DNA of 64,000 bases from assembly GCF_014268655.2 (NCBI RefSeq), contig NZ_JABWQX020000002.1, positions 518,501 through 582,500 of the forward strand, in the 5' to 3' direction. Below the pieces are notes generated by a model. It made no database searches, was not told where the DNA came from, and saw only the letters and a program-made list of their open reading frames with translations. Position numbers and translations under genes: made by a program. Source of the stretch: Pseudomonas marvdashtae (GTDB taxonomy: Bacteria > Pseudomonadota > Gammaproteobacteria > Pseudomonadales > Pseudomonadaceae). Below, piece by piece: positions 17,563-28,534 of the stretch (its first letter is position 1; every line of letters begins with the position of its first letter).

Positions 17563-18987
17563 TCAATGCTTGAACATCACATGCCGCACCACCGTGTAAT
17601 CCTCCAGCCCATACATGGACATGTCCTTGCCATAACCGGAACGTTTCTGACCGCCATGGGGCATTTCGCTGACCAGCATGAAATGGGTGTTCACCCAAGT
17701 GCAGCCGTACTGCAAACGTGCCGACAGGCGATGGGCGCGACCGATGTCAGCGGTCCACACCGATGAGGCCAGGCCGTAGTCCGAATCGTTCGCCCAAGCC
17801 AGGACCTGTGCTTCGTCGACGAATGACGTGACGGACACCACCGGGCCGAAAACCTCCCGACGGACGATTTCATCGTCCTGCTGGGCGTCGGCCAGCACGG
17901 TTGGTTCGAAGAAGAAGCCGTTGCCGTCGACGGCCTTGCCTCCAGTGATCAGGCGAATGTGCGGTTGGGCAATGGCCCGTTCGACGAAACCGGCCACGCG
18001 GTCGCGATGCTGGGCCGTGATCAGTGGACCCATCTCGGTGCCGGGCTCGTTCTGCAGGCCATATTTGATACTGCCGACCGCGGCGCCGAGCTTTTCGACG
18101 AACTGGTCATAGATGCCTTGCTGGGCATAGATGCGGCAGGCGGCGGTGCAGTCCTGGCCGGCGTTGTAGAAGCCGAAGGTGCGGATGCCTTCCACGGCCG
18201 CATCAATGTCGGCGTCGTCGAAAATGATCACCGGGGCCTTGCCGCCCAGCTCCATGTGCGTGCGCTTGACGGTGTCGGCAGTGCTGGAAATGATATTCGA
18301 GCCGGTGGCGATCGAGCCCGTCAGGGAAACCATGCGCACTTTGGGATGGGTAACCAAGGGCTGGCCAACCGTTTGCCCGCGCCCAAAGACTACGTTGAGT
18401 ACGCCTGCGGGGAAAATTTCCGACGCCAGCTCCGCCAGGCGCAGGGCGGTCAATGGTGTCTGTTCCGACGGTTTGAGCACCACGGTATTACCGGCGGCCA
18501 AGGCGGGGGCGATCTTCCAGGCGACCATCATCAGCGGATAGTTCCACGGTGCGATGGAGGCAATCACGCCCACCGGGTCTCGACGGATCATCGAGGTGTG
18601 CCCCGGCAGGTATTCGCCGCCCGCCGAACCGTTCATGCAGCGGCTGGCCCCAGCGAAAAAACGGAACACGTCGGCAATCGCTGGAATCTCGTCATTCAGC
18701 GCGGCGCCCAAAGGCTTGCCGCAGTTATCCGACTCCAGCTTCGCCAGTTCTTCGCCGTTGGCTTCGATGGCATCGGCCAATTTGAGCAGTAGCAGGGAGC
18801 GGTCCTTGGGCGCCACCTGCGACCAGGATTCGAAGGCGCTGTCGGCGGCGCGCACGGCGGCGTCGACCTGGGCTTCGCTGGCTTCATTGATTTCCACCAG
18901 CACCCGGCCCAGCGCCGGGTTGAATACCGCCTGGCCGGGGCCTTCGCCGTTGACCAGGTGGCCGTTGATCAGCAGTTTGGTTTGCAT
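17563..18987 (-). CDS. patD: Gamma-aminobutyraldehyde dehydrogenase PatD
   Basis: This enzyme oxidises 4-aminobutanal, made from putrescine by transamination, to GABA with NAD. The 474-residue protein has exactly the length of E. coli PatD (YdcW) and follows it closely: [16 protein letters not shown] start, [20 protein letters not shown], the catalytic Glu of MELGGKAP and the catalytic Cys of [16 protein letters not shown]. It is the last gene of the ydcSTUV-patD-like block. The ATG at 18987 is the family start; an ATG 6 bases upstream is also possible. Confidence 0.92.
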   Translation of the reverse strand: MQTKLLINGHLVNGEGPGQAVFNPALGRVLVEINEASEAQVDAAVRAADSAFESWSQVAPKDRSLLLLKLADAIEANGEELAKLESDNCGKPLGAALNDEIPAIADVFRFFAGASRCMNGSAGGEYLPGHTSMIRRDPVGVIASIAPWNYPLMMVAWKIAPALAAGNTVVLKPSEQTPLTALRLAELASEIFPAGVLNVVFGRGQTVGQPLVTHPKVRMVSLTGSIATGSNIISSTADTVKRTHMELGGKAPVIIFDDADIDAAVEGIRTFGFYNAGQDCTAACRIYAQQGIYDQFVEKLGAAVGSIKYGLQNEPGTEMGPLITAQHRDRVAGFVERAIAQPHIRLITGGKAVDGNGFFFEPTVLADAQQDDEIVRREVFGPVVSVTSFVDEAQVLAWANDSDYGLASSVWTADIGRAHRLSARLQYGCTWVNTHFMLVSEMPHGGQKRSGYGKDMSMYGLEDYTVVRHVMFKH

Positions 18988-19045
18988 GTGCATGTCCTCT
19001 TGAATCTGGTTTGTAACCCCGTGGGGGCCGGTTTCACAGTGACAT

Positions 19046-19858
19046 TCATTTACCGCCGCTCCCCGCCACGCTCTCGCCCCCACGGGTCAGGTAATAGGCG
19101 CCGAGTATCGGCAGCATCGTGACCAGCATCACTAGCATGGCCACCACGTTGGTCACCGGCACGTCGCGGGGGCGGCTGAGCTGGTTGAGCAACCAGAGCG
19201 GCAGCGTGCGCTCATGGCCTGCGGTGAAGGTGGTGACGATGATTTCATCGAACGATAAGGCAAACGCCAGCATTCCGCCGGCCAGCAACGCTGACCCCAG
19301 GTTAGGCAAGATGATGTAGCGAAAGGTCTGCCAGCCGTCGGCGCCCAGGTCCATCGAGGCTTCGATCAGGCTGTGGGACGTGCGGCGCAGTCGGGCGATG
19401 ACGTTGTTGTAGACGATCACCACGCAGAAGGTCGCATGGCCGACGATGATGGTGAACATGCCGGGTTCGATGCCCAAGGTCTTGAACGTTGCCAGCAGGG
19501 CGATGCCGGTGATGATCCCCGGCAAGGCAATCGGCAGGATCAGCATCAGCGAAATGCCCTGCTTGCCGAAGAAATCACGGCGATACAGCGCCGCCGAGGC
19601 GAGCGTGCCGAGGACCATGGCAATCAGCGTGGCGACGGCCGCGACCTGCAAGGACAATTTGATCGCCTCCAGCACGTCCGGTCGCGAGAAGGCGATGCTG
19701 AACCACTTCAGGGTCAAGCCCTTGGGCGGGAAGCTGAACGCCGCGTCTTCGGTATTGAAGGCGTAGAGAAAGATGATCAGGATCGGAAAGTGCAGGAACA
19801 CCAGCCCGCCCCATGCCGCGGTCCGCAAGCCCCACGAGGCCCGAGAGTCAGAGTGCAT
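19046..19858 (-). CDS. ydcV: Putrescine/spermidine-type ABC transporter permease (YdcV/PotC-like)
   Basis: The 270-residue inner-membrane protein has about six transmembrane segments and a cytoplasmic EAA loop ([17 protein letters not shown]) that docks on the ATPase. It is the PotC-like permease half. Its start overlaps the end of the upstream permease gene by 11 bases, so the two are translationally coupled. patD starts 58 bases downstream. Confidence 0.9.
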   Translation of the reverse strand: MHSDSRASWGLRTAAWGGLVFLHFPILIIFLYAFNTEDAAFSFPPKGLTLKWFSIAFSRPDVLEAIKLSLQVAAVATLIAMVLGTLASAALYRRDFFGKQGISLMLILPIALPGIITGIALLATFKTLGIEPGMFTIIVGHATFCVVIVYNNVIARLRRTSHSLIEASMDLGADGWQTFRYIILPNLGSALLAGGMLAFALSFDEIIVTTFTAGHERTLPLWLLNQLSRPRDVPVTNVVAMLVMLVTMLPILGAYYLTRGGESVAGSGGK

Positions 19859-20795
19859 CGAAAGCCCCCAGTCGCTTGACGATGGATAAGTAGATGGCGA
19901 TCAGCACGATAGGCACCAGCGTGAACGCCGCCGCCATGGGCATGTTGCCGATGGCCCCTTGCTGGGCGTAGACCATGCTGCCGACGAAGTAGCCCGGCGG
20001 GCCCACCAGTTGGGGCACGATGAAATCCCCCAAGGTCAGCGAAAACGTGAAGATCGAGCCAGCGGCAATGCCTGGGATCGACAGCGGCAGGATCACCTGC
20101 GTGAACGTCTGGCGTGGCCTGGCGCCCAGGTCCGCCGAGGCTTGCAGCAGCGACGGTGGCAAACGCTCCAGCGACGCTTGGATCGGCAGGATCATGAACG
20201 GCAGCCAGATGTAGACGAACACCAGGAAACGCCCTAGGTGCGAGGTGGACAAGGTGCTGCCGCCCACGCCCGGGATTCCCAGCACGAACTGCAACACCGG
20301 CCCCAGGCCCAGGTGCTGGACGAACCACTGCGCCACGCCACCCTTGGCCAGCAGCAACGTCCAGGCATAGGCCTTGACGATGTAGCTGGCCCACATCGGC
20401 AGCATCACCGCAATGTAGAAAAATGCCTTGGTCTTGCCGCTGGTGTAGCGCGCCATGTAATAGGCGATCGGGAAGGCGACGATGGCGCTGGCAATGGACA
20501 CGGCGATTGCCATGGCCAAGGTGCGCGCAATGATGTCGAAATTCGACGGCTGGAACAGCGCCGAAAAGTTCGCCAGGGTCAGGTCGGGCGTGACCGCCAT
20601 GGTGAAGTCGTCGAAGGTGTAGAAACCCTGCCAAAGCAAAGTCAGCAGCGAACCCAGGTAGATCGCGCCGAACCAGATCAGCGGTGGCACCAGCAACATC
20701 GACAGGTAGAGGTTGGGCCGTCGGTACAGCAGGTTGGAAAAACGGCGTAACGGCGAGCCGTGCGCGGGCGTTTGAGTGATGGCCACGGTGTTCAT
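19848..20795 (-). CDS. ydcU: Putrescine/spermidine-type ABC transporter permease (YdcU/PotB-like)
   Basis: The 315-residue inner-membrane protein has a first transmembrane segment at about residues 30-55 ([20 protein letters not shown]), five more segments and the EAA-type loop [22 protein letters not shown]. It is the PotB-like permease partner of the downstream YdcV-like protein. The ATG at 20795 is one base after the stop codon of the ATPase gene, and gives the expected N-terminus. Confidence 0.9.
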   Translation of the reverse strand: MNTVAITQTPAHGSPLRRFSNLLYRRPNLYLSMLLVPPLIWFGAIYLGSLLTLLWQGFYTFDDFTMAVTPDLTLANFSALFQPSNFDIIARTLAMAIAVSIASAIVAFPIAYYMARYTSGKTKAFFYIAVMLPMWASYIVKAYAWTLLLAKGGVAQWFVQHLGLGPVLQFVLGIPGVGGSTLSTSHLGRFLVFVYIWLPFMILPIQASLERLPPSLLQASADLGARPRQTFTQVILPLSIPGIAAGSIFTFSLTLGDFIVPQLVGPPGYFVGSMVYAQQGAIGNMPMAAAFTLVPIVLIAIYLSIVKRLGAFDAL

Positions 20796-20796
20796 T

Positions 20797-21834
20797 TCAG
20801 GCCTCGCCGCCAACGGTGTCGTGCAGGGCGACCATCGCCTCACGCGCCCAGCGTACCGTGATCGGTTGGCCGGTCTGGTGCTGGGCGCTGTTGTCGTTCC
20901 ATTGGGTGTTGGCCTGGCTGAGGCTGAGCGTCTGGCCGGTCTCCAGCGTCAGCTCGTAGCGCGTCGCACTGCCTTGGTATTGGATGTCATGGAGCAGGCC
21001 GCTGACTTCGATTTCATGCCCAGCCAGCGGGCCTTCGGCAAAGCGCACATGTTCCGGGCGGATCGAGAACGGCTGTGGGTGCCCGCTCAATTGCCGGGCC
21101 AGTTCGCCACGAATCACGTTGGAGGTGCCGACGAATTCGGCGACGAAGGTGGTGGCCGGCCGCATGTACAGGTTGCGCGGCGTATCGACCTGTTCGATGC
21201 GGCCCTTGTTGAACACCGCGACGCGATCGGACATCGACAACGCTTCGGTCTGGTCATGGGTGACAAAAATGAAGGTGATGCCCAGCTGCCGTTGGAGTTT
21301 CTTCAATTCGCTCTGCATTTGTTCACGCAGCTTCAGGTCGAGGGCGCCCAGGGGCTCATCCAGCAGCAGGACGCGCGGGCGGTTGACCAGCGCGCGGGCC
21401 AGGGCGACGCGTTGACGTTGGCCGCCGGAGAGTTGCACCGGCTTGCGCTGGCCGTAGCCGTCCAGGGCAACCATCTCCAGTGCTTCGTCGGCGCGCTTGA
21501 TGCGTTCGGCCTTGGCGATGCCTTTGACCTTCAGGCCATAGGCGACGTTGTCGCGCACGTTCATGTGGGGGAACAGGGCATAGTCCTGGAAAACCGTGTT
21601 GACGTCCCGCTGATAGGGCGCGAGCCCCACGGCTTCCTCGCCGTGGATGCGGATCGAACCGGCGCTGGGCTGCTCGAACCCGGCGATCAGCCGCAGGCAG
21701 GTGGTCTTGCCGGAACCGGACGGTCCCAGCATGGAAAAGAACTCGCCGTCCTGAATGTCGATGGAGACCCGGTCAACGGCCTTCACATCGCCGAACTGAC
21801 GGGAAACGTGAGTGAACTGGACTGCAAGCGTCAT
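20797..21834 (-). CDS. ydcT: Polyamine-type ABC transporter ATPase (YdcT/PotA-like)
   Basis: The 345-residue ATPase has Walker A GPSGSGKTT (about residues 34-42), the Q-loop, the signature LSGGQRQRVALARAL, Walker B VLLLDEPLGALD, the H-loop FVTHDQTEA and a C-terminal TOBE domain, the PotA layout. It energises import through the two permeases encoded directly downstream. It is separated from the substrate-binding protein gene by 232 bases containing a REPIN. Confidence 0.93.
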   Translation of the reverse strand: MTLAVQFTHVSRQFGDVKAVDRVSIDIQDGEFFSMLGPSGSGKTTCLRLIAGFEQPSAGSIRIHGEEAVGLAPYQRDVNTVFQDYALFPHMNVRDNVAYGLKVKGIAKAERIKRADEALEMVALDGYGQRKPVQLSGGQRQRVALARALVNRPRVLLLDEPLGALDLKLREQMQSELKKLQRQLGITFIFVTHDQTEALSMSDRVAVFNKGRIEQVDTPRNLYMRPATTFVAEFVGTSNVIRGELARQLSGHPQPFSIRPEHVRFAEGPLAGHEIEVSGLLHDIQYQGSATRYELTLETGQTLSLSQANTQWNDNSAQHQTGQPITVRWAREAMVALHDTVGGEA

Positions 21835-21890
21835 GGTGCGGGGCTCCAGAAAGCGGGGCGGGTATGAAATCGCAACGGTTGGAACGCGGT

Positions 21891-22027
21891 CCCGTGGCGA
21901 GGGAGCTTGCTCCCGCTGGGTGGCGCAGCCACCCCAAAACCAGCCGATGCGGTGGGCAGGTCATACCGCGTCGGTCGGTTTTGGGCGTGCTGCGCGCGCC
22001 AGCGGGAGCAAGCTCCCTCGCCACAGG
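21891..22027. repeat. REPIN (paired inverted REP elements) between ydcS and ydcT
   Basis: GTGGCGAGGGAGCTTGCTCCCGCT at the left end is matched in reverse complement by AGCGGGAGCAAGCTCCCTCGCCAC at the right end. Between them lies a spacer with its own imperfect dyad. This is the REP doublet structure of fluorescens-group Pseudomonas. It sits inside a probable operon, where it could trim or stabilise the ydcS end of the transcript. Confidence 0.85.
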
Positions 22028-22066
22028 GTTAACCATGTCCCCCCGGTCCAAACAGGTGACTGCGAC

Positions 22067-23218
22067 TTAGCGCCCACCCATGATCGCAATGTAATCCTGG
22101 GTCCAGCGACTGTACGGCACGAACTTGCCGCCCTCGGCCTGTGGGGTTTTCCAGAAGGCGATCTTGTCGAACTGGTCGAAGCCGTTGGTCTTGCAGCCTT
22201 CGGCGCCTAGCAGTTCGCTGCCTTTGCACGCCGCCGGCACGGCCGGCAAGGAGCCGAACCAGGCGGCTACGTCGCCCTGGACCTTGGGTTGAAGCGACCA
22301 GTCCATCCATTTGTACGCGCAGTTGGGGTGCTTGGCCTCGGCGTGCAGCATCGTGGTATCGGCCCAGCCGGTGGCGCCTTCCTTGGGAATGGTCGAGGCG
22401 ATCGGCTGTTTCTCGTTGGTCAGGCCATTGACCTGGTACGGCCAGGCGCCGGATGCCACCACGCCTTCGTTCTTGAAGTCGCTCATCTGCACAGTGGTGT
22501 CATGCCAGTAACGGTGGATCAACGGTTGCTGGGCCCGCAGCAATTCCAGCACAGCCTTGTACTGGGCTTCGTCGAGCTGGTACGGGTCCTTGATGCCCAA
22601 TTCGGGCTTGGCGGTCTTGAGGTAGAGCGCCGCATCGGCGATGTAGATCGGGCCATCGTAGGCTTGCACGCGTCCCTTGTTCGGCTTGCCGTCAGGCAGG
22701 TTCTGCGCCTCGAACAGCACACTCCAGCTGGTCGGTGCCTGCTTGAACACCTCGGTGTTGTACATCAGCACGTTCGGGCCCCATTGGTACGGGGTGCCGT
22801 AGGTCTGCTGATTGACCACGTACCACGGCGCATCCTTGAGACGCGGGTCGAGGTTTTTCCAATTGGCGATCAGCGCGGTGTTGATCGGCTGCACGCGTTT
22901 GCCGGCAATCAGCCGCAAGGAGGCGTCGCCGGAGGCAGTGACCAGGTCATAGCCGCCCTTGCTCATCAGGCTGACCATTTCATCGGACGTCGCGGCAGTC
23001 TTCACGTTGACCTTGCAACCCGTTTCCTTCTCGAAGCCGGTCACCCAATCGTAGGCCTTGTCGCTTTCACCACGCTCGATGTAGCCCGGCCAGGCGACGA
23101 TATCCAGTTGGCCTTCGCCAGCGCCAACCGCCTTGAGCGGTTCGGCGGCCTGGAGGCTGACGCTGGTCAGAAGCGCCGTGGTGATTGCACTGAGCAATGC
23201 GGTCTTGTGCGCGTACAT
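22067..23218 (-). CDS. ydcS: Polyamine-type ABC transporter periplasmic substrate-binding protein (YdcS-like)
   Basis: The 383-residue precursor has a signal peptide (MYAHKTALLSAITTALLTSVSLQAA) and a PotD/PotF-type fold (LDIVAWPGYIERG at about 38; YDLVTASGDASLRLI; GTPYQWGPNVLMYN; GAWPYQVNGL). Length and sequence resemble E. coli YdcS, the binding protein of the YdcSTUV importer. It probably captures putrescine or a related amine in the periplasm. It heads the transporter block on the minus strand. The substrate is inferred from neighbours. Confidence 0.9.
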   Translation of the reverse strand: MYAHKTALLSAITTALLTSVSLQAAEPLKAVGAGEGQLDIVAWPGYIERGESDKAYDWVTGFEKETGCKVNVKTAATSDEMVSLMSKGGYDLVTASGDASLRLIAGKRVQPINTALIANWKNLDPRLKDAPWYVVNQQTYGTPYQWGPNVLMYNTEVFKQAPTSWSVLFEAQNLPDGKPNKGRVQAYDGPIYIADAALYLKTAKPELGIKDPYQLDEAQYKAVLELLRAQQPLIHRYWHDTTVQMSDFKNEGVVASGAWPYQVNGLTNEKQPIASTIPKEGATGWADTTMLHAEAKHPNCAYKWMDWSLQPKVQGDVAAWFGSLPAVPAACKGSELLGAEGCKTNGFDQFDKIAFWKTPQAEGGKFVPYSRWTQDYIAIMGGR

Positions 23219-23308
23219 GGAAATCCCTCTTGCTTTAATTATGGTCGGGGCAGTTTCGCAACGGGGTGAAGCGCCAGGGCTGGCCTGTTATTAGAGTAGT
23301 GCTGTTAT

Positions 23309-24766
23309 CTACAGATGCTGGCCGTGGCGGGCCATGATATGGCGCACCACGCTGTAGTCCTGGAGCGAATCGCTCGACAGGTCTTTCCCATAGCCCGAGC
23401 GTTTCAGGCCGCCATGGGGCATTTCGCTGACCAGCATGAAATGGCTGTTGATCCAGGTGCAGCCGTATTGCAGCCGCGCGGCCACCTGCATCGCCTTGTC
23501 AAGGTTATGGGTCCAGACGGAGGAGGCCAGGCCGTATTCCGAGTCGTTGGCCCAGTCCACCGCCTGGCTGAGCTCATCGAAGCGAGTCACCGTGACCACC
23601 GGGCCGAACACCTCGCGCTGGACGATTTCATCGTTTTGCTTGCAACCGGCCAACAGCGTCGGCTGGTAAAAGAAGCCGGCGCCGGAATGCACCGCCGCAC
23701 CCGTGATGCGTTCGATGTGCGGCTGGCCGAGGGCGCGCTCGACAAAACTGGCGACGCGGTCGCGCTGGCGGATGCTGATCAGCGGGCCGATCTCATTGTC
23801 GGCATCGCGCTTGCCGGCAAAACGCAGGCTGCCGACCGCCGCGCCGAGCTCGGCCACCAGACGGTCGTGGATCCCCGCCTGGGCGTAGATCCGGCATGCC
23901 GCGGTGCAATCCTGCCCGGCGTTGTAGTAACCGTAGGTGCGCACGCCTTCGACCACCGCTTGCAAGTCCGCATCGTCACAGACGATCACCGGAGCCTTGC
24001 CGCCCAATTCCAGGTGCGTGCGCTTGAGGGTTTTGGCGGCGGCCTGGAGGATTTTCTGCCCGGTGACGATATCGCCCGTCAACGAAACCATGCGGACCTT
24101 GGGATGACTGACCAGATGGCTGCCGACACCTTCACCGCCGCCGCAGACAATGTTGATGACGCCGCGCGGCAGGATCTGCGCCAATAATGGCGCCAGGGCC
24201 AGGATCGATAGCGGCGTATGCTCCGAGGGCTTGAAGACCAAGGTGTTGCCGGCGGCCAGGGCGGGAGCGATTTTCCAGGCCGCCATCATGATCGGGTAAT
24301 TCCACGGCGCAATGGACGCGACCACGCCAATCGGATCGCGGCGCACCATGCTGGTATAGCCGGGCAGGTATTCGCCGCTGAGCTGGCCGGTCTGGCAGCG
24401 TACCGCGCCGGCAAAGAAGCGGAACACATCCACCGTGGCGCTCAGGTCATCCTGGCGTGCCAAGTGCAGCGGCTTGCCGCAGTTCAAGGATTCGAGGCGG
24501 GCCAGGTAATCGGCGTTCTTCTCGATCGCGCTGGCAATGTCCAGCAGCAGGTTTGAGCGCAGCTGTGGGGTGGTGCGCGACCAGCCATCGAAGGCGCGAT
24601 GGGCAGCATGGATTGCGGCTTCGACCTGTTCGGTGCTGGCCTCGGCAATGTGCGCCAGCGTTTCACCGGTGGCGGGGTTGAGGATTGGCTCGACAAAACC
24701 GTCGCCGGGCACGCTTTCGCCATCAATCAGCAACGCGGTACACAACGGGGTCTGCGTGCCAGCCAT
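23309..24766 (-). CDS. Second PatD-like aldehyde dehydrogenase
   Basis: The 485-residue NAD-dependent aldehyde dehydrogenase is a close paralogue of PatD encoded on the other side of the transporter. It has the same [28 protein letters not shown] (general base Glu), [15 protein letters not shown] (nucleophile Cys) and C-terminal [20 protein letters not shown] segments. The most likely substrate is an amino-aldehyde from polyamine breakdown. It lies 90 bases upstream of ydcS on the same strand and downstream of a LysR gene. Confidence 0.88.
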   Translation of the reverse strand: MAGTQTPLCTALLIDGESVPGDGFVEPILNPATGETLAHIAEASTEQVEAAIHAAHRAFDGWSRTTPQLRSNLLLDIASAIEKNADYLARLESLNCGKPLHLARQDDLSATVDVFRFFAGAVRCQTGQLSGEYLPGYTSMVRRDPIGVVASIAPWNYPIMMAAWKIAPALAAGNTLVFKPSEHTPLSILALAPLLAQILPRGVINIVCGGGEGVGSHLVSHPKVRMVSLTGDIVTGQKILQAAAKTLKRTHLELGGKAPVIVCDDADLQAVVEGVRTYGYYNAGQDCTAACRIYAQAGIHDRLVAELGAAVGSLRFAGKRDADNEIGPLISIRQRDRVASFVERALGQPHIERITGAAVHSGAGFFYQPTLLAGCKQNDEIVQREVFGPVVTVTRFDELSQAVDWANDSEYGLASSVWTHNLDKAMQVAARLQYGCTWINSHFMLVSEMPHGGLKRSGYGKDLSSDSLQDYSVVRHIMARHGQHL

Positions 24767-24863
24767 TGTCGGTTTCTCTTTTTGTCAGTGGCCCAAAGGA
24801 TGCAGCAAGACTAGTGCGCAGTCCGGCGGACAACAAATTCTAAATACTCAAGGCTGCATTCGA

Positions 24864-25778
24864 TTAAATAGATGGCTTGCGCCCGCCGTGACGCTGTTCC
24901 CTCGCGACCGCCAGGAACGGGTCGACCGACGCCGGCCGCGCGGTGCCTCGGCGCCAGGCCAGGCCAACATCAAGGGTCTGGTTGAGGTCGGCAATTGGCC
25001 GGGCCTCGATGATGTCGCCTTCCAGTGACCAGGGGCGGTAGGTCATGTCCGGTTGGATCGACACGCCCAGCCCGGCCGCCACCAGGCTGCGCACCGCTTC
25101 GGTCGAGGCAGTGCGCAGCGTGATGTTCGGTTGCAGGCCGGCGCCACGCCACAGGCGTTGCGCGTTGCGATCCATTTCGTCGACATTCAATTGGATCAGC
25201 GGCTCGCGGGCCACGTCCGACAGGTGGATGCTGTCGTGCTCCAGCAACGGATGCTGGGCCGGCAGCCACAAGCGGTGGGGCGAGTGGGTCAGCACCTCAG
25301 TCTGCAGCGCGTGGCGATCTTCCAGGTTGGACAGGATCAGCACGCCGACGTCGATTTCGCCGCTGACCAGCAAATGCTCGATATACGGCCGCTCGTCTTC
25401 CATCACGCGAATCGCCACGTTGGGATAGGCGCGCTGGAAACGGGTCAGCAGGTCCGCCAGGTAATACCCGGCAACGAGGCTGGTCACGCCGATGGTGACT
25501 TGGCCGGCGACCTGGTCGGTGCTCTGTTGCAGGCTGCGCTTGGCGTTGTCGACGGTGGCAAGGATCAGGTGGGCCTGGCGCAGGAATTGATGCCCCTGGT
25601 GGGTCAGGGTCATGCCCTTGGCGTGGCGGCTGAACAGGCTGACGCCGATGTCTTCCTCCAACTGCTGGATGGCCAGGGTCAGCGTCGACTGGGAAATGAA
25701 CGCCGTTTGCGCCGCAGCGGAAATCGACCCGGTCTCGGCCACGGCGATGAAGTGACGGATCTGGCGCAGGGTCATCAT
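24864..25778 (-). CDS. LysR-type transcriptional regulator
   Basis: The 304-residue protein begins MMTLRQIRHFIAVAETGSISAAAQ, the N-terminal winged helix-turn-helix of LysR regulators (about residues 1-60), followed by a type 2 periplasmic-binding-like effector domain. It is transcribed in the same direction as the aldehyde dehydrogenase and transporter block 97 bases downstream, so it may control that block; a role for the divergent TerB-like gene is also possible. The inducer is unknown. Confidence 0.9.
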   Translation of the reverse strand: MMTLRQIRHFIAVAETGSISAAAQTAFISQSTLTLAIQQLEEDIGVSLFSRHAKGMTLTHQGHQFLRQAHLILATVDNAKRSLQQSTDQVAGQVTIGVTSLVAGYYLADLLTRFQRAYPNVAIRVMEDERPYIEHLLVSGEIDVGVLILSNLEDRHALQTEVLTHSPHRLWLPAQHPLLEHDSIHLSDVAREPLIQLNVDEMDRNAQRLWRGAGLQPNITLRTASTEAVRSLVAAGLGVSIQPDMTYRPWSLEGDIIEARPIADLNQTLDVGLAWRRGTARPASVDPFLAVAREQRHGGRKPSI

Positions 25779-25962
25779 GGTTGAGCACCGCCGAGCGAAT
25801 TTATCGATGTCTTGGAGTGTATATCGTTTTTATCGAATGGCTGCAGGTCGACTGAATCCTGTCAGGCAACATCTCGAAGCAATCTCGCCGAGGATGCCGG
25901 GCACTTTCGATCTAGGCTGGGGGCCTTATGATCCGGTTAACCCGAATGCGTGGAGGCAACAA

Positions 25963-26673
25963 ATGAACACCCGTGGATTGCTCGATCAGTTACTCAAGTC
26001 CGGCCAGGAAATGCTGCAGAACAAGGCTGGCGGCTCCCAGGGCAAGTCGTCCGGCGGGTTGGGCGGATTGCTCGGTGGTTCCGGCAACCTGGGCGGAATG
26101 CTCTCCGGCGCGGGTGGCGGGGCGTTGGCAGCCGGTGCCATGGGCTTGCTGCTGGGCAACAAGAAAGCCCGCAACTTCGGCGGCAAGGCACTGACCTATG
26201 GCGGCCTGGCTGCGTTGGGCGTCATTGCGTACAAGGCTTATGGCAACTGGCAGGCCCAACAGGGCACTGCACCGAAAACCGAGCCGCAGACCCTGGACCG
26301 CGTCCCGCCGGCGCAGGTCGAGCAGCACAGCCAGGCGATCCTCAAGGCTCTGGTCGCGGCGGCCAAGGCCGACGGCCATGTAGACGAGCGTGAACGGCAG
26401 TTGATCGAGGGCGAATTCACCAAGCTCGACAACGACCAGGAATTGCAGCACTGGCTGCACGCCGAACTCAACAAACCCCTGGATCCCAGCGACGTCGCCC
26501 GTGCGGCAAGCACACCGGAAATCGCCGCCGAAATGTACATCGCCAGCGTGATGCTGGTGGACGAAGAAAACTTCATGGAGAAATCCTACCTCGACGAACT
26601 GGCGCGGCAGTTGAAGTTGGAGCCAGGGCTGAAAGCGGAACTGGAAAAGCAGGTGCGGCAGGCGACTATATAG
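25963..26673 (+). CDS. DUF533/TerB-like protein
   Basis: The 236-residue protein has a Gly-rich N-terminal third (about residues 20-65, many GG pairs), one hydrophobic stretch (about 68-95) and a C-terminal TerB-like helical domain (about 120-235, with [21 protein letters not shown]). DUF533 proteins of this type (YebE-like) are inner-membrane associated and of unknown function. The ATG at 25963 is preceded by TGGAGG; the longer upstream frame is not family-like. It is divergent from the LysR gene. Confidence 0.85.
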   Translation: MNTRGLLDQLLKSGQEMLQNKAGGSQGKSSGGLGGLLGGSGNLGGMLSGAGGGALAAGAMGLLLGNKKARNFGGKALTYGGLAALGVIAYKAYGNWQAQQGTAPKTEPQTLDRVPPAQVEQHSQAILKALVAAAKADGHVDERERQLIEGEFTKLDNDQELQHWLHAELNKPLDPSDVARAASTPEIAAEMYIASVMLVDEENFMEKSYLDELARQLKLEPGLKAELEKQVRQATI

Positions 26674-26693
26674 ATCAATCCCAACCTCAATCC

Positions 26694-26799
26694 CTGTGGC
26701 GAGGGAGCTTGCTCCCGCTGAGCGGCGAAGCCGCTCCCAAAAAAAACTGCCGATAGATCTCTCGGCTGACGGACGACGGGAGCAGCTCCCTCGCCACAG
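26694..26799. repeat. REPIN between the TerB-like gene and wspA
   Basis: CTGTGGCGAGGGAGCTTGCTCCCGCTGAGCGG at the left is matched in reverse complement by GACGGGAGCAGCTCCCTCGCCACAG at the right. The roughly 50-base spacer contains a second short dyad (AGCGGCGAAGCCGCT) and a run of A. Confidence 0.85.
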
Positions 26800-26873
26800 G
26801 TGCGCCACCGATCAAGACAACGGCGGCCGAAAATCCCCCCCAGCCGTCATGCAGACGCACCATTGCCCTCGGC

Positions 26874-26879
26874 TATACT
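26874..26879 (+). promoter_or_regulatory. Possible -10 element for wspA
   Basis: TATACT lies 32 bases before the wspA GTG. No good -35 hexamer is visible at the right distance, so this is a weak call. Confidence 0.3.
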
Positions 26880-26911
26880 CCCGGCAATTCAAAGTGCCCC
26901 GAGGTTTTACT

Positions 26912-28534
26912 GTGAAGAACTGGACGTTGCGCCAACGCATCCTGGCGAGTTTTGCGGTGATCATCGCCATCATGTTGCTGATGGTAGTGGTCACGTATTC
27001 GCGGTTGTTGAAGATCGAGGCCAGTGAACAGAAAGTGCGTACCGACGCCGTCCCAGGGGTTTATTTCAGTTCCATGATCCGAGGCGGCTGGGTCGACAGT
27101 TACGTCAAGACCCAGCAGATCGTCGGCCTTTCCGGCCAGCGCGAAATCACCGCTGAGGACAAGGCGCTCTACCAGGGTTACGAGCAGCATCTTCGCGAAG
27201 AAATCCAGAACTATCAGAAGTTGATCCAGGACCCGGCCGACCAGGCTTCGTTCGACGAATTCGAGGTCAATCACCAGGACTTCAACAAGGCCTTGGCAAA
27301 GGTGCTGGATCTGTACCAGCGCAAGGACTACGAAGGCGCACGGTTGGCATTGGAAAAAGAGCTGACGCCGGCATGGCTCGACGGCCGTGGGCACTTGAAC
27401 CAGATCATCGAGCGCAATCGCGAGCTGGCGGAGCGAGCCGCTCAGACAATTGGCCATGCGGTAACGGCCGCCGAGATTGCGATGGGTCTGTCATTTGTCG
27501 TCGCGGTGCTCGTGGCTGTGCTTTGCGGCCTGTTGCTGATGCGCGCGATCATGGCGCCCATGACTCGCATCGTGGAGATTCTCGATGTCATGCGCAGCGG
27601 CGACCTGAGCGGGCGCCTGAACCTGGCGCGCAAGGACGAATTCGGCGCCGTGGAGACTGGCTTCAACGACATGATGGCCGAGCTGACGTCGCTGGTGTCC
27701 CAAGCCCAGCGTTCCTCGGTGCAGGTCACCACTTCGGTGACCGAGATCGCCGCCACTTCCCGACAGCAGCAGGCCACGGCCACCGAAACCGCCGCGACCA
27801 CCACTGAGATCGGCGCAACCTCCCGGGAAATCGCCGCCACGTCCCGCGACCTGGTGCGCACCATGACCGAAGTCTCCACCGCCGCCGACCAGGCCTCGGT
27901 CGCTGCCGGTTCAGGCCAGCAGGGCCTGGCGCGCATGGAAGAGACCATGCACTCGGTGATGGGCGCCGCCGATCTTGTAAACGCCAAGCTGGCGATCCTC
28001 AACGAGAAGGCCGGCAACATCAATCAGGTGGTGGTCACCATCGTCAAGGTCGCCGACCAGACCAACTTGCTGTCGCTCAACGCCGCCATCGAGGCCGAGA
28101 AGGCCGGTGAGTACGGACGCGGTTTCGCCGTGGTCGCCACCGAAGTCCGCCGCCTGGCCGACCAGACCGCGGTTGCCACCTACGACATCGAGCAAATGGT
28201 TCGCGAGATCCAGTCGGCCGTTTCGGCGGGAGTGATGGGCATGGACAAGTTCTCCGAAGAAGTGCGCCGCGGGATGGCCGAGGTACAGCAGATCGGCGAG
28301 CAACTCTCGCAGATCATTCATCAGGTCCAGGCGTTGGCGCCGCGGGTGTTGATGGTCAATGAGGGGATGCAGGCCCAGGCCACCGGCGCTGAGCAGATCA
28401 ATCACGCCCTGGTGCAACTGGGCGATGCCAGCAGCCAGACCGTGGACTCCCTACGCCAGGCCAGTTCCGCCATCGATGAACTCAGCCAGGTGGCCGCGGG
28501 GCTGCGCAGCGGCGTCTCGCGCTTCAAAGTCTGA
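26912..28534 (+). CDS. wspA: Methyl-accepting chemotaxis protein WspA (surface sensor)
   Basis: This is the receptor of the Wsp system, which senses surface contact or envelope stress and signals through WspE to WspR. The 540-residue protein has TM1 at about residues 10-30, a periplasmic four-helix-bundle domain, TM2 at about 188-210, a HAMP domain and a cytoplasmic signalling domain with the hairpin tip [24 protein letters not shown] (about 395-418). I chose the GTG at 26912 (GAGG 7 bases upstream) because it gives the short cytoplasmic start [10 protein letters not shown]. The stop overlaps the wspB start (TGATG). Confidence 0.95.
   Translation: MKNWTLRQRILASFAVIIAIMLLMVVVTYSRLLKIEASEQKVRTDAVPGVYFSSMIRGGWVDSYVKTQQIVGLSGQREITAEDKALYQGYEQHLREEIQNYQKLIQDPADQASFDEFEVNHQDFNKALAKVLDLYQRKDYEGARLALEKELTPAWLDGRGHLNQIIERNRELAERAAQTIGHAVTAAEIAMGLSFVVAVLVAVLCGLLLMRAIMAPMTRIVEILDVMRSGDLSGRLNLARKDEFGAVETGFNDMMAELTSLVSQAQRSSVQVTTSVTEIAATSRQQQATATETAATTTEIGATSREIAATSRDLVRTMTEVSTAADQASVAAGSGQQGLARMEETMHSVMGAADLVNAKLAILNEKAGNINQVVVTIVKVADQTNLLSLNAAIEAEKAGEYGRGFAVVATEVRRLADQTAVATYDIEQMVREIQSAVSAGVMGMDKFSEEVRRGMAEVQQIGEQLSQIIHQVQALAPRVLMVNEGMQAQATGAEQINHALVQLGDASSQTVDSLRQASSAIDELSQVAAGLRSGVSRFKV

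Noticed and set aside
23219..23308. Sigma-54 promoter upstream of ydcS (TGGCGC ... TTGCG on the minus strand)
   Set aside because: The distance between the GG and GC elements is 14 rather than 10 bases, so the site does not fit.
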